A stretch of DNA of 42,446 nt from Bacteroidota bacterium (GTDB lineage: Bacteria; Bacteroidota; Bacteroidia; Sphingobacteriales; Sphingobacteriaceae). The stretch covers positions 1 through 42,446 of the forward strand of contig JAFDZL010000487.1 of the NCBI GenBank assembly GCA_018266935.1. The letters are read 5' to 3'. The position numbers and the translations under genes were made by a program. Below, one piece after another: positions 7,621-15,431 of this stretch. The first letter of the stretch is position 1; every line of letters starts with the position of its first letter. Under the pieces are notes generated by a model. That model had not been told where the DNA came from and did no database searches. It saw only the letters and a program-made list of their open reading frames with translations.

Positions 7621-8145
7621 TTAAAACTTCTTCACCGTCTCCGTAATATGCGCCAAATGGTGCTTGCCATGCCACGAATACAACGCCAGGTTGCGCTTCA
7701 GCGGAACAGTGGCCCCGGTTTGCGGGTGTACGAAGGAGCGGTTCCACTGTTCTTCAGTTAGGCTGTCGAACAGCGCGCCGAGGTGCTGGTGGATACCATC
7801 GAGCATTTTCAGCGACGGTTCTATCGGAAGGCGATAATCCGGAAGTAATGCCCAGTCAGCTTCTTCGTATGCTTTAATCGTAGGGTTTTCTTCGGTGAGC
7901 GCCCATTTGAAGCGGATGACGGAATTCATGTGGCTGTCGGCCAAGTGGTGCACTACCTGGCGGATAGTCCAGCCGCCGGTGCGGTATTGCGTATCGAGCT
8001 GCTTATCGGTCAGGCCGGTAACGGCATGGCGCAATTTGCCGGGAAACGTTTTGATATCGTTGATCCAGCCGTGCATGGATTGCTGGGTATAAGAAACCGG
8101 CGGTTTAAACTTGCCGATAGGGTATTTCACTTCTTCGTCAGTCAT
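7621..8145 (-). CDS. YfiT-type bacillithiol S-transferase family protein (DinB fold)
   Basis: This is a 174-residue four-helix DinB/YfiT protein. The metal-binding residues are visible as H67 in V-V-H-H-L-A-D-S-H and the pair in W-H-G-K-H-H-L-A-H (H159, H163 region). Length and motif order fit the YfiT branch, whose members transfer bacillithiol to electrophiles such as drugs and epoxides. The exact thiol substrate here is inferred. The start M-T-D-E-E-V-K-Y-P-I-G matches the usual N-terminus (Y-P-I-G-x-F). The stop codon is immediately followed by a dispersed repeat. Confidence 0.85.
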   Translation of the reverse strand: MTDEEVKYPIGKFKPPVSYTQQSMHGWINDIKTFPGKLRHAVTGLTDKQLDTQYRTGGWTIRQVVHHLADSHMNSVIRFKWALTEENPTIKAYEEADWALLPDYRLPIEPSLKMLDGIHQHLGALFDSLTEEQWNRSFVHPQTGATVPLKRNLALYSWHGKHHLAHITETVKKF

Positions 8146-8297
8146 AGTTTGGTCGATTGGTAACGCGCAAGTTAATGATTTATGCGCTAACTGTTAAACT
8201 GCCTGGCCGCAATATAAAAATAGTACCGTAGCATGACTATTTTTTCCGCGATGGCACGGATTACCCTATTTTAGCGTTTTAGTGCTATTTGCAACCT

Positions 8298-10031
8298 ATG
8301 TCCAAAAGATTACTGATACCCCTTTTTATCCTGATTTCCACTTTTGCCCAGGCTGAAACCATTAGAACCGATGTATTGGTGATCGGCGGCGGTGCCTGCG
8401 GCGTGGCTGCCGCTATCCAAAGCGCCCGGAGCAAGGTGAAAACCTTGCTGGTTGAACCCGGCCCCTGGCTGGGCGGCAGCATGACGATGGGCGGTATGTG
8501 TGTTTTGGATGCCAACCATGACCTGCCGTCAGGTATCTGGGGCGAATTCAGGCGGAAGGTAACCGAATATTATCACACCCGGCTTGGCTATGATACCAGT
8601 AAAAATGCGATACTGCGTTTCGAGCCTTCTGTCGGCGCGGAAATTCTGAAGAAATTAACCGATACAGTCAAAAACCTCACTGTCAAACTCAAAACCCCCT
8701 GGGAAAGTATCCGCAAAGATGGCAGCGAATGGGAAGTTATCATAATGGAACATGGGGAAAAAGTAACAGTGAAAGCCAGGGTAGTGGTTGACGGAACGGA
8801 GACCGGCGAAGTGGCAGCGAAGGCTGGGGCGAAGTTTGGCGATGAGCGTGATTATGAGGAAGTAACGTGGATAGCCGTTCTAAAAAATTACGGACGCAAG
8901 GCAGATAAAACGATACTTAAACCGGAGAAATATGATCCATCGGATTACAATTGGCGAAAAGGACCTGAAATTCAACGAATGCTTGATGATCTGAGAATAC
9001 CAAATGACAAATATATGATCGATCCGGCAAGAAATACTGACGGCATTACGGGTCCGATAACTCATCGGCAAGAGCTTTATAAATCAGCGAAACTGCGCGC
9101 TTTAGGTTTCGTATATTTTTTGCAAACGGAGCTTGGATATAAAAACTTCGGGCTGGATGGACAATTTGGTACACCGGATAGCATAGCCGCTAAACCGATA
9201 ATACTAAAAGGCGGGCATGTGTCAGGTGCGGTTAGAATGGTCATCGATGATATTGCCAAACCATATGACAGGCAGTCGAAATTATACCGCACGTCCATTG
9301 CGGTTGGCGATGCCATGCCCCATCGCCTTATTCCTTACGAGTTTTCTACTTATACCATTCCGTTGGGTGTGATCGTTCCAAAAGATGTTGATAATTTATT
9401 AGTGACCGAAAAGGCTTTGTCGGTTACTAACGATGTTAATGCAGGCACTAACAATCCGGCCGTCCAAATGACCCTTGGCCAGGGCGTCGGCGCTACTGCC
9501 GCTTTTTGTGCCTTCTTCAAAACCACCACTAAACACCTTAGCGTACGCACCATACAGGGCGAGATACTTGATCACAAAGGCTACCTGGTGCCTTTCACTG
9601 ACATTTCCCAAAAAGATCCACACTGGCGAGCCATTCAGCAGGTATGTGCAACTGGGTTATTGAAAGGCATTCAGAAGCAAAACGCCAACTCTGGAGAAAC
9701 GCATTTTGAACCTAACGATACCGTGCGCACGGCTGAAGTGAAACCCATATTGAACGAGATCTACACTCGGGCGTTCATCTGGTTCAGGCAGGAGAAGACG
9801 GGTGAAAAACTTACGCTGGGTAACCTGCTTTACTTCATCAGCGACTATACGCTGACGGACAAAGTAACCCTGGAAGGCACCATCCGCAAACTATGGAAGC
9901 CGGTATTCAAATTGCCGGGCGAGCTGGACGTAAACCGTCCCGTCACCCGCCTGGAATTTGCCGTTTTAGCCAATAAGTATCTGAACCCCTTTGCCAAAAC
10001 GGTTGACCTGACGGGCAGAATTGTGAATTGA
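8298..10031 (+). CDS. Secreted FAD-dependent oxidoreductase with SLH-like C-terminus
   Basis: This 577-residue exported flavoprotein starts at the ATG at 8298. A TTG three codons upstream in the same frame is unlikely to be used. Residues 1-19 are a signal peptide ending A-Q-A. An FAD-binding V-L-V-I-G-G-G-A-C-G-V-A-A-A fold spans 26-39, with the ribose-binding E53. The body fits the FAD_oxidored (PF12831-like) family; its substrate is unknown. From about 433 onward the sequence resembles S-layer homology repeats: F-T-D-I-S-Q-K-D-P-H-W, G-L-L-K-G-I, F-E-P-N-D-T-V-R-T-A-E-V, and again N-R-P-V-T-R-L-E-F-A-V-L-A (546-558). The gene converges with a lipoprotein gene 9 nt away. A decayed copy of its extreme 3' end is found at 11649-11717. 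Confidence 0.85.
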   Translation: MSKRLLIPLFILISTFAQAETIRTDVLVIGGGACGVAAAIQSARSKVKTLLVEPGPWLGGSMTMGGMCVLDANHDLPSGIWGEFRRKVTEYYHTRLGYDTSKNAILRFEPSVGAEILKKLTDTVKNLTVKLKTPWESIRKDGSEWEVIIMEHGEKVTVKARVVVDGTETGEVAAKAGAKFGDERDYEEVTWIAVLKNYGRKADKTILKPEKYDPSDYNWRKGPEIQRMLDDLRIPNDKYMIDPARNTDGITGPITHRQELYKSAKLRALGFVYFLQTELGYKNFGLDGQFGTPDSIAAKPIILKGGHVSGAVRMVIDDIAKPYDRQSKLYRTSIAVGDAMPHRLIPYEFSTYTIPLGVIVPKDVDNLLVTEKALSVTNDVNAGTNNPAVQMTLGQGVGATAAFCAFFKTTTKHLSVRTIQGEILDHKGYLVPFTDISQKDPHWRAIQQVCATGLLKGIQKQNANSGETHFEPNDTVRTAEVKPILNEIYTRAFIWFRQEKTGEKLTLGNLLYFISDYTLTDKVTLEGTIRKLWKPVFKLPGELDVNRPVTRLEFAVLANKYLNPFAKTVDLTGRIVN

Positions 10032-10040
10032 ACCGTGCAC

Positions 10041-10577
10041 TTATTGGCAGCCCGCCCTGAAATTATCGACGAAGCTCGTTAAATTTCCGTTCGAGTCGAT
10101 GGTTTCGTGCAGGTCGAATTTCACTACGGAATTATTTTTCCCGCCGGGCGTAGTTGTGATCACCGACTCGGTTTCGGTAAGGACCATCTTGCTGGTTGTC
10201 CGGGAGAAATTTTCTGAAAAGTTGCTCGTGCCCGATCCCCTGTATTCGGCGCCGGTAATCACACTTACCAGTTTAAGGCTTTGAATATTGGCATGCTGAC
10301 CTATCGAAACATTGTTTTGGTTGAACGCTTCGTGCAGGTCGATATGTTCAGCTCCGCTTACGACCCGGAGTATGTCGCCGTTGCACAAGTTAAACTCGAA
10401 CAGGCCGCCACCCGCGAGGTCAATATCAGCTTGCTGATTGGTTGTGAACGCGGCATTGGCGGTATTTTGCAGCGCATGTGATGAAATGGGTCCGTGCTCA
10501 TGTACCGGTGTAACCGATGATTTTTGGCACGAAAGCAGGAACAAAGTGATAACGCAGCAGGTAAAAGTAGTTTTCAT
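10041..10577 (-). CDS. Lipoprotein, paralog of the gene at 11749-12279
   Basis: This 178-residue predicted lipoprotein has signal peptide and lipobox F-L-L-S-C (Cys17) followed by Q-K-S. No known domain is recognised. It is clearly homologous over its full length to the lipoprotein at 11749-12279: shared C-Q-K-S, a G-G-K-N-N-[ST]-[VI]-[VI]-K-F-D-L-H-E-T block and a C-terminal D-N-[FY]-R-x-x-C-Q. The shared Cys near the C-terminus and one near residue 65 may form a disulfide. It converges with the FAD oxidoreductase, and the same arrangement recurs, decayed, at the second copy. Confidence 0.75.
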   Translation of the reverse strand: MKTTFTCCVITLFLLSCQKSSVTPVHEHGPISSHALQNTANAAFTTNQQADIDLAGGGLFEFNLCNGDILRVVSGAEHIDLHEAFNQNNVSIGQHANIQSLKLVSVITGAEYRGSGTSNFSENFSRTTSKMVLTETESVITTTPGGKNNSVVKFDLHETIDSNGNLTSFVDNFRAGCQ

Positions 10578-10921
10578 AAACGTAAGATTTACATAAAGTT
10601 AATGGATGAATACAAGAAACCCCTGTTAAGGAGCGAGTTACTTTTCAACAATCGTTTAGCTGAACTATAATAGGGTTGGGTGGAGCGACACCGGGATGCG
10701 GAATAGAACTTACTATGATAACACAGGGAAGAACAGCTTTTGTTTTGACGGGGAAATATTATTTCCGGAATATACACCATCATCCCGCAGCCTGAATTTT
10801 ACGGGAAATATGGCGAATGAGCCAGATGATAAACAGGGTAAGCATTTTTATCTTGGGTTTGGTTTTTAAATGCTGCCGGCACAAAGCCGGCAGCTGTTTA
10901 CCTGCTTATGCATGTTGTGCT
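10578..10921. other. Intergenic stretch, no supported gene
   Basis: These 344 bases hold no convincing coding region. The only clear structure is the GC-rich hairpin at 10872-10894. Short ORFs on the minus strand have a composition unlike the neighbouring proteins. Confidence 0.6.
10872..10894 (-). terminator. GC-rich hairpin, likely terminator of the 82-residue ORF
   Basis: The perfect 9-bp stem GCTGCCGGC / GCCGGCAGC with loop ACAAA lies 28 bp beyond the stop of the minus-strand ORF 10922-11170. On the minus strand it is followed by ATTTAAAAACC, a poor U-tract, so termination is probable rather than certain. Confidence 0.5.
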
Positions 10922-11170
10922 TCAACGGGCAACAACGGCCTTTGCGCCTTCGACCAGCGTTTGGTGAAGCTGGTTCAACCCGGCGGCTATCGTTGCCAAT
11001 GATTCGGCAATGCCCACGGTAAACACCGCTTCCGCAGGTGTCGTATAGCCGGGAAAATGGATAATGCGGAGCAGTTCGCTCAGGTCGCCTTCGCCCGAGC
11101 CTAATTGTGCATAGCTTGCCTTCACAGCGGCTACCTTCTGTTCAACTTTTGCTTTGTGTTCGGTTTTCAT
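10922..11170 (-). CDS. Small hypothetical protein
   Basis: This 82-residue soluble, mostly helical protein has the pattern K-x-K-V-E-Q-K-V-A-A-V-K-A-S-Y at its N-terminus and an Ala-rich helical C-terminal half. No family is recognised. Support for it being real comes from amino-acid composition typical of a folded protein and a hairpin just downstream. It lies between the two lipoprotein paralogs on the same strand. Confidence 0.5.
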   Translation of the reverse strand: MKTEHKAKVEQKVAAVKASYAQLGSGEGDLSELLRIIHFPGYTTPAEAVFTVGIAESLATIAAGLNQLHQTLVEGAKAVVAR

Positions 11171-11433
11171 TTTTAGCGTGCTTTTTTGCCTACTCTTGGT
11201 TCCCGTTTTCGGCCTGCCGGGCGCTTACTCTTGTACGGATTTTCAGCATTCTCCCCAATTGTGCGGTTTATGCAGGTGTATAAGTGATTGTTTTTAAGCT
11301 TTTTATTAGTGTAAAGCTATGCCGCAGGAGAAGAGAAAGTAAGCGTGATGGCACGGATTCGCGCCTCGTATTTCTACGCGATTTTGGAGAGTGAATTCAC
11401 GGTGTGGGAAGGGTGTTTTACCGGGCGTTCAGA

Positions 11434-11616
11434 TCAATGTGAAGCGATAACGAGTTGTATAGCGACGATGAGCATTATAAACAAAATAGTTACGCCAACG
11501 GTCCCGAACGCAAACCAGGGCTTATTTTTTATTGACGGATTCGCTAACCCGTTGGCCAGGAAAGCTAATCCTGCAATGATCACCGATGCTTTTAAAACGA
11601 TAACAGTGAGGTTCAT
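11434..11616 (-). CDS. Small membrane protein (two TM segments)
   Basis: This 60-residue ORF has two hydrophobic segments (about 4-24 and 34-57) separated by a short K-N-K-P-W hinge, as in many small inner-membrane proteins. No family is recognised. An opposite-strand ORF overlaps it completely. The minus-strand reading is preferred because its hydrophobic pattern is coherent. Confidence 0.45.
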   Translation of the reverse strand: MNLTVIVLKASVIIAGLAFLANGLANPSIKNKPWFAFGTVGVTILFIMLIVAIQLVIASH

Positions 11617-11648
11617 AGCGTGATCATTAGTAAAGCGCTATAAGTTTA

Positions 11649-11717
11649 TTGGTGGAGGGCCTTTGTGTTATGGCAAACAGGTATTTGAACCCGTTCGCCA
11701 CAACATGCGGCCCATAG
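11649..11717 (+). pseudogene. Remnant of a second FAD-oxidoreductase 3' end
   Basis: From 11667 the frame reads V-M-A-N-R-Y-L-N-P-F-A-T-T before a stop at 11715-11717. The intact oxidoreductase has V-L-A-N-K-Y-L-N-P-F-A-K-T near its C-terminus: 10 of 13 residues are identical, and by my hand count 29 of 39 bases. Homology fades upstream, and no start or body remains. The fragment points towards the second lipoprotein paralog (11749-12279), exactly as the intact gene points towards the first, so it looks like the residue of a duplicated gene pair. Confidence 0.65.
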
Positions 11718-11748
11718 CTGGAAGACGTATATTATCTTTCGCTGGAGC

Positions 11749-12279
11749 TTACTGGCAGACAGACCTGTAATTATCGATATAGGCTGTCATGGTTCCGTCC
11801 GCATTTAAAGTCTCATGCAGATCGAACTTAATAATGGTGTTATTTTTGCCGCCCGCTGTATTGGCTACAATGGCCTCAGATTCTGTGGCGACGAAACTCC
11901 CGTTATTAAATGAACCATTTTCTACCAGATCATTTTTTAGCGAGCCGACATATTTAACTCCCGTCGTTTGATCGACGAATGTCAGGCCCTGCGAATTTTG
12001 ATGTGAGGTATAGGAAAAGTGGTTTCCGTTAATGGTCTCGCGAACGTCGATATGCACGGTGCCCCTGGTGATTTTCAGTAAATCCGGGCTGCAGCTGCTC
12101 ACGACCATACCGCCGGTCAGGTCCATGTCCTGTTGCGTATTTTGGGTAGTTGAAGCGTTTGCGTTTTGTAACGTTGAGGACTTCAAATGCTTGTCTTGTG
12201 ATACCGGTGCAACTGCTGATTTTTGGCATGAAGCCAGAATGGACAGCATAGCAACGCTGGTTAGGGCTAATTTTTTCAT
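11749..12279 (-). CDS. Lipoprotein, paralog of the gene at 10041-10577
   Basis: This 176-residue predicted lipoprotein has lipobox I-L-A-S-C (Cys18) followed by Q-K-S. It shares its layout with the lipoprotein at 10041-10577, including D-[IM]-D-L-[AT]-G-G, H-I-D-[LV]-[HR]-E and the G-G-K-N-N block. No known domain is visible. A secreted or outer-membrane-attached role follows from the signal only. Confidence 0.75.
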   Translation of the reverse strand: MKKLALTSVAMLSILASCQKSAVAPVSQDKHLKSSTLQNANASTTQNTQQDMDLTGGMVVSSCSPDLLKITRGTVHIDVRETINGNHFSYTSHQNSQGLTFVDQTTGVKYVGSLKNDLVENGSFNNGSFVATESEAIVANTAGGKNNTIIKFDLHETLNADGTMTAYIDNYRSVCQ

Positions 12280-12383
12280 GGTTAACAGGTTTTAAATGCT
12301 TGTTGAATGTACAAAGCATTATACGGCGGTCACCATGAAAAATGTTTCGCCTTTTTCATCGTAATTTGCTGTTTCTCAATAAT

Positions 12384-12935
12384 TTAACCTGATATTTGGT
12401 TTAGGGGAGGAGCGATAAATGCCTGCTTCAGAACAGCATAAATATGTTCATCTAAAACTTCGCCGTTCTTTACGACCGAGTTCCTGAGAATAGCCTCTTT
12501 TTGGTAACCGGCTTTCTCCAGCACACGCATTGAACGTGGATTTTTGCTGAAAATACCTGCTTGCATACGTATGAGGCCAAGGCGCTCAAATGCATAGGCA
12601 GTCACCAGCTTAACGGCTTCCGGCATGATGCCGCGCCCCCAGAATTGCTCGGCCAGCCAATACCCTATCACGCCGGTTTTGCGATACACATCTTCTTTTA
12701 ATTCGATACCGACTGCGCCGGCGATTTCTCCGCCGATATCGAGCGCGAAGATCAGCATAGGGTCCTGGTCGCTATGCATGTTCACCCAGGCTTCAGCGAA
12801 GTCCATGGTATAGGGCGACGGGAATTTATCGGTCAGGCAATTGAATATCCTGACATTGTCTGCATTCCGCTGCAATGATATTTCATCGCCTTTTTTCCAG
12901 TCGCGCAAAATAAAACCGTTACCTCTGAGCACCAT
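12384..12935 (-). CDS. GNAT-family N-acetyltransferase (RimJ/RimL-like)
   Basis: This 183-residue acetyl-CoA-dependent acyltransferase starts M-V-L-R-G-N-G-F-I-L-R-D-W, the usual first strand of RimJ/RimL-type enzymes. It has the acetyl-CoA loop E-Q-F-W-G-R-G-I-M at 96-104. The later N-P-R-S-M-R-V-L-E-K-A-G-Y is the conserved GNAT C-terminal helix. The substrate (protein N-terminus, drug or metabolite) cannot be told. It is divergent from the S9 peptidase, with a perfect palindrome between them. Confidence 0.9.
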   Translation of the reverse strand: MVLRGNGFILRDWKKGDEISLQRNADNVRIFNCLTDKFPSPYTMDFAEAWVNMHSDQDPMLIFALDIGGEIAGAVGIELKEDVYRKTGVIGYWLAEQFWGRGIMPEAVKLVTAYAFERLGLIRMQAGIFSKNPRSMRVLEKAGYQKEAILRNSVVKNGEVLDEHIYAVLKQAFIAPPLNQISG

Positions 12936-12983
12936 ATATCCTTTTTGTTACCTGAATTTGCATCCTAAAATAGTAATATTGCT

Positions 12984-13015
12984 TTGCAGAGACGCAAAAT
13001 TTTGCGTCTCTGCAA
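12984..13015. repeat. Perfect 32-bp palindrome in a divergent spacer
   Basis: TTGCAGAGACGCAAAA is followed directly by its reverse complement with no loop. It sits 15 nt upstream of the S9 peptidase start and 48 nt upstream of the acetyltransferase start. The core GAGACGCAAAATTTTGCGTCTC is, from memory, a motif that recurs between genes in Bacteroidota and cyanobacteria. A dispersed palindromic repeat is therefore as likely as an operator. Confidence 0.8.
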
Positions 13016-13030
13016 TCTCAATAATTGATT

Positions 13031-15430
13031 ATGAAAAAAATCTCTACGCTATTCCTTGTGGCGATTTCCTGCCATGCCTTTGCCCAGCAGTTAGGCCCGC
13101 TTACCGTCGAAAAGATCATGCGCGACCCAAAATGGATGGGCACCTCGCCATCGGATATCCATTGGAGCGACGACAGCAAAAAACTCTATTTCGATTGGAA
13201 CCCTAAAGGCTCTGATCATGATTCTGCATTCAGCATTACGACCGGCAACATCGAACCGCAAAAACTAAGCCTTGAAGAACGCCGGAGTATGACGCCTGAG
13301 TTCGGCGAATGGAACAAAAAACACACGATAAAACTGTTCGAGCAATATGGTGACATTTTTCTCTCAGATATCCCGAAGGGAAAGACTATCCGCCTCACCA
13401 ACACGACCGACCGTGAAAGCAGTCCGCGTTTCAGCGCCGATGAGCAAAGCGTGCTGTTCATACGCAATGACAACCTGTTCGAATTAAAAATGAACAGCGG
13501 CGAACTGGTGCAGCTCACCAATTTTGTGCGAAACGGTGCGGGAGCCAGTCAACCACCCGCTGGCGGCAGAAGGGGCAGACAGGCCAGTGTGGTCGCTTCC
13601 GCTTCCGGGCAGCAGGATAAGTGGCTGAAGCAGCAGCAGCTTGATCTTTTCGATGTGATCAAAAAGAACGAAAAGGAACGTAAATACGATTCCGTCGAGC
13701 GCAAAGAGATGGAACCGAAGAGGCCGAAGGAGATCAATGTGGATGACAAGCGCATCACTGGGCTTGAACTTAGCCCCGACGGCAGATATGTTACCTACCG
13801 GCTGATTACGACCCCGAAAGATGAAAAGCGAACCATAGTCCCGGACTATGTGACCTCGTCCGGCTGGACCGAAGATATCCCTAACCGCGAGAAGGTGGGC
13901 GGCCCGCAATCAACATCGGAAACCTTCATCTTCGACACGCAGAAGGACACAGTGTATAAAGTGATCGTCGCTGATATTCCGGGTATAAAAGACATTCCCG
14001 CTTACATTAAAGATTATCCGAAAGAACTTGAAGAATATACCAAACGCAATGCCGACCGGGATGTAAATGTTTACGGGCCCGAGTGGAGCGAAGACGGCAG
14101 GAATGCCATAGTTATTATCGGCGCGCAGGATTATAAAGATCGATGGATCATGAAGCTGGACGCAGCTACGGGACGTCTGTCGTTGATCGATCGCCAGCAT
14201 GATGACGCCTGGATAGGCGGACCGGGTATTGGCGGCGCGCGCGACGCAGGTTGGATAGACGACACCCATTTTTATTTCCAGAGCGAGGCCAGCGGCTATT
14301 CGCACATCTATGTGGCTGACATAAGCACCGGTGAGAAAAAACAACTCACCAGCGGCAAATGGGAAGTGCAAACGCTTCAGCTATCGAACGACAAAGAAAC
14401 CTTTTATTTCACCGCCAATATGGACCACCCGGGCGTTAAGGATTTTTACCGGATGCCGGTTACAGGCGGGACTCCTGTCAAACTTACCTCGATGAAGGGG
14501 GGCAATGACGTTACGCTTTCGCCCGATGAAAAATGGCTGGCAATAATGTATTCGACCGAGAATACCATGCCCGATTTATACATTCAGCCTAATAAACCTG
14601 GAGTAAAGCCGGTGCAGGTAACTCACTCCATGACGGCCGAATTTAAATCGTACCCGTGGCGTGCACCGGAGATATTCACTTTCAAGAACCGCTATGGTGC
14701 TGATGTTTACGCACGGGTTTATGAGCCGAAAAACCCCGATCCGTCAAAACCTGCTGTGATATTCGTGCATGGCGCCGGTTATCTGCAAAATATCACGTAT
14801 TCCTGGAGTACGTACTATTTCCGCGAGTACATGTTCAATAATCTGCTGGCTGACAACGGTTATTATGTAATGGACATCGATTATACCGCCAGCGCGGGCT
14901 ACGGGCGCGACTGGCGCACGGGTATCTACCGTCACATGGGCGGCAAGGATCTGAGCGAGCATGTGGACGCTGTGAAGTACCTGCAACAGAAATATGGTGT
15001 AAAAAAAGTGGGTATCTACGGAGGATCTTACGGCGGCTTTATGACTTTGATGGCCATGTTTACCGCGCCCGACGTTTTTACTTCAGGTGGGGCTATACGT
15101 TCGGTAACAGACTGGGCGCATTATAACCACGGTTACACGGCGGAGATATTGAACCTGCCCTATACCGATGAAAAGGCTTACAAGGAAAGTTCGCCGATCT
15201 ATTTTGCTGACGGTCTGAAAGGCAATCTATTGATGCTGCACGGCATGGTGGATCAGAATGTGAATTTCCAGGACATCGTGCGCCTGACCCAAAAGCTGAT
15301 CGAGCTGCATAAAGACAACTGGTGGCTGGCGCCGTATCCGGTAGAGGACCACGGTTTTGTTCAGCCCAGTAGCTGGACGGATGAGTATAAACGAATATTC
15401 AAGCTGTTTGAGGAGACGTTGAAGAAATAG
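13031..15430 (+). CDS. S9-family (prolyl oligopeptidase / DPP IV-like) secreted peptidase
   Basis: This 799-residue exported serine peptidase starts at the ATG at 13031; a TTG two codons upstream is less likely. The signal peptide ends A-F-A-Q. The N-terminal two-thirds is a beta-propeller with repeated strands such as L-S-P-D-G-R-Y-V and F-S-A-D-E. The C-terminal alpha/beta-hydrolase domain has Ser666 in G-G-S-Y-G-G, Asp741 in G-M-V-D-Q-N-V and His774 in E-D-H-G-F, the S9 triad in the normal order. It should remove dipeptides or cleave small peptides in the periplasm. Its stop lies 1 nt from the stop of the convergent membrane-protein gene, with no terminator between. Confidence 0.93.
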   Translation: MKKISTLFLVAISCHAFAQQLGPLTVEKIMRDPKWMGTSPSDIHWSDDSKKLYFDWNPKGSDHDSAFSITTGNIEPQKLSLEERRSMTPEFGEWNKKHTIKLFEQYGDIFLSDIPKGKTIRLTNTTDRESSPRFSADEQSVLFIRNDNLFELKMNSGELVQLTNFVRNGAGASQPPAGGRRGRQASVVASASGQQDKWLKQQQLDLFDVIKKNEKERKYDSVERKEMEPKRPKEINVDDKRITGLELSPDGRYVTYRLITTPKDEKRTIVPDYVTSSGWTEDIPNREKVGGPQSTSETFIFDTQKDTVYKVIVADIPGIKDIPAYIKDYPKELEEYTKRNADRDVNVYGPEWSEDGRNAIVIIGAQDYKDRWIMKLDAATGRLSLIDRQHDDAWIGGPGIGGARDAGWIDDTHFYFQSEASGYSHIYVADISTGEKKQLTSGKWEVQTLQLSNDKETFYFTANMDHPGVKDFYRMPVTGGTPVKLTSMKGGNDVTLSPDEKWLAIMYSTENTMPDLYIQPNKPGVKPVQVTHSMTAEFKSYPWRAPEIFTFKNRYGADVYARVYEPKNPDPSKPAVIFVHGAGYLQNITYSWSTYYFREYMFNNLLADNGYYVMDIDYTASAGYGRDWRTGIYRHMGGKDLSEHVDAVKYLQQKYGVKKVGIYGGSYGGFMTLMAMFTAPDVFTSGGAIRSVTDWAHYNHGYTAEILNLPYTDEKAYKESSPIYFADGLKGNLLMLHGMVDQNVNFQDIVRLTQKLIELHKDNWWLAPYPVEDHGFVQPSSWTDEYKRIFKLFEETLKK

Positions 15431-15431
15431 G

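Noticed and set aside
8289..8297. TTG start for the FAD oxidoreductase
   Set aside because: The ATG three codons later gives a clean signal peptide. The same reasoning removed TTG/GTG extensions at 13025, 26589, 29133, 30245 and 36257.
10589..10783. 64-residue minus-strand ORF
   Set aside because: It is Ser/Tyr/Arg-rich without pattern, has no ribosome site or neighbour support, and is probably chance.
11345..11623. 92-residue plus-strand ORF
   Set aside because: It is antisense to the small two-TM ORF on the minus strand. Its composition (scattered Cys, Met, Ile) shows no coherent fold.
13529..13640. Frameshift or insertion in the S9 peptidase propeller (Pro/Ala/Gly/Gln-rich stretch)
   Set aside because: The frame is continuous and flanking propeller strands are intact. 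It is a flexible loop.
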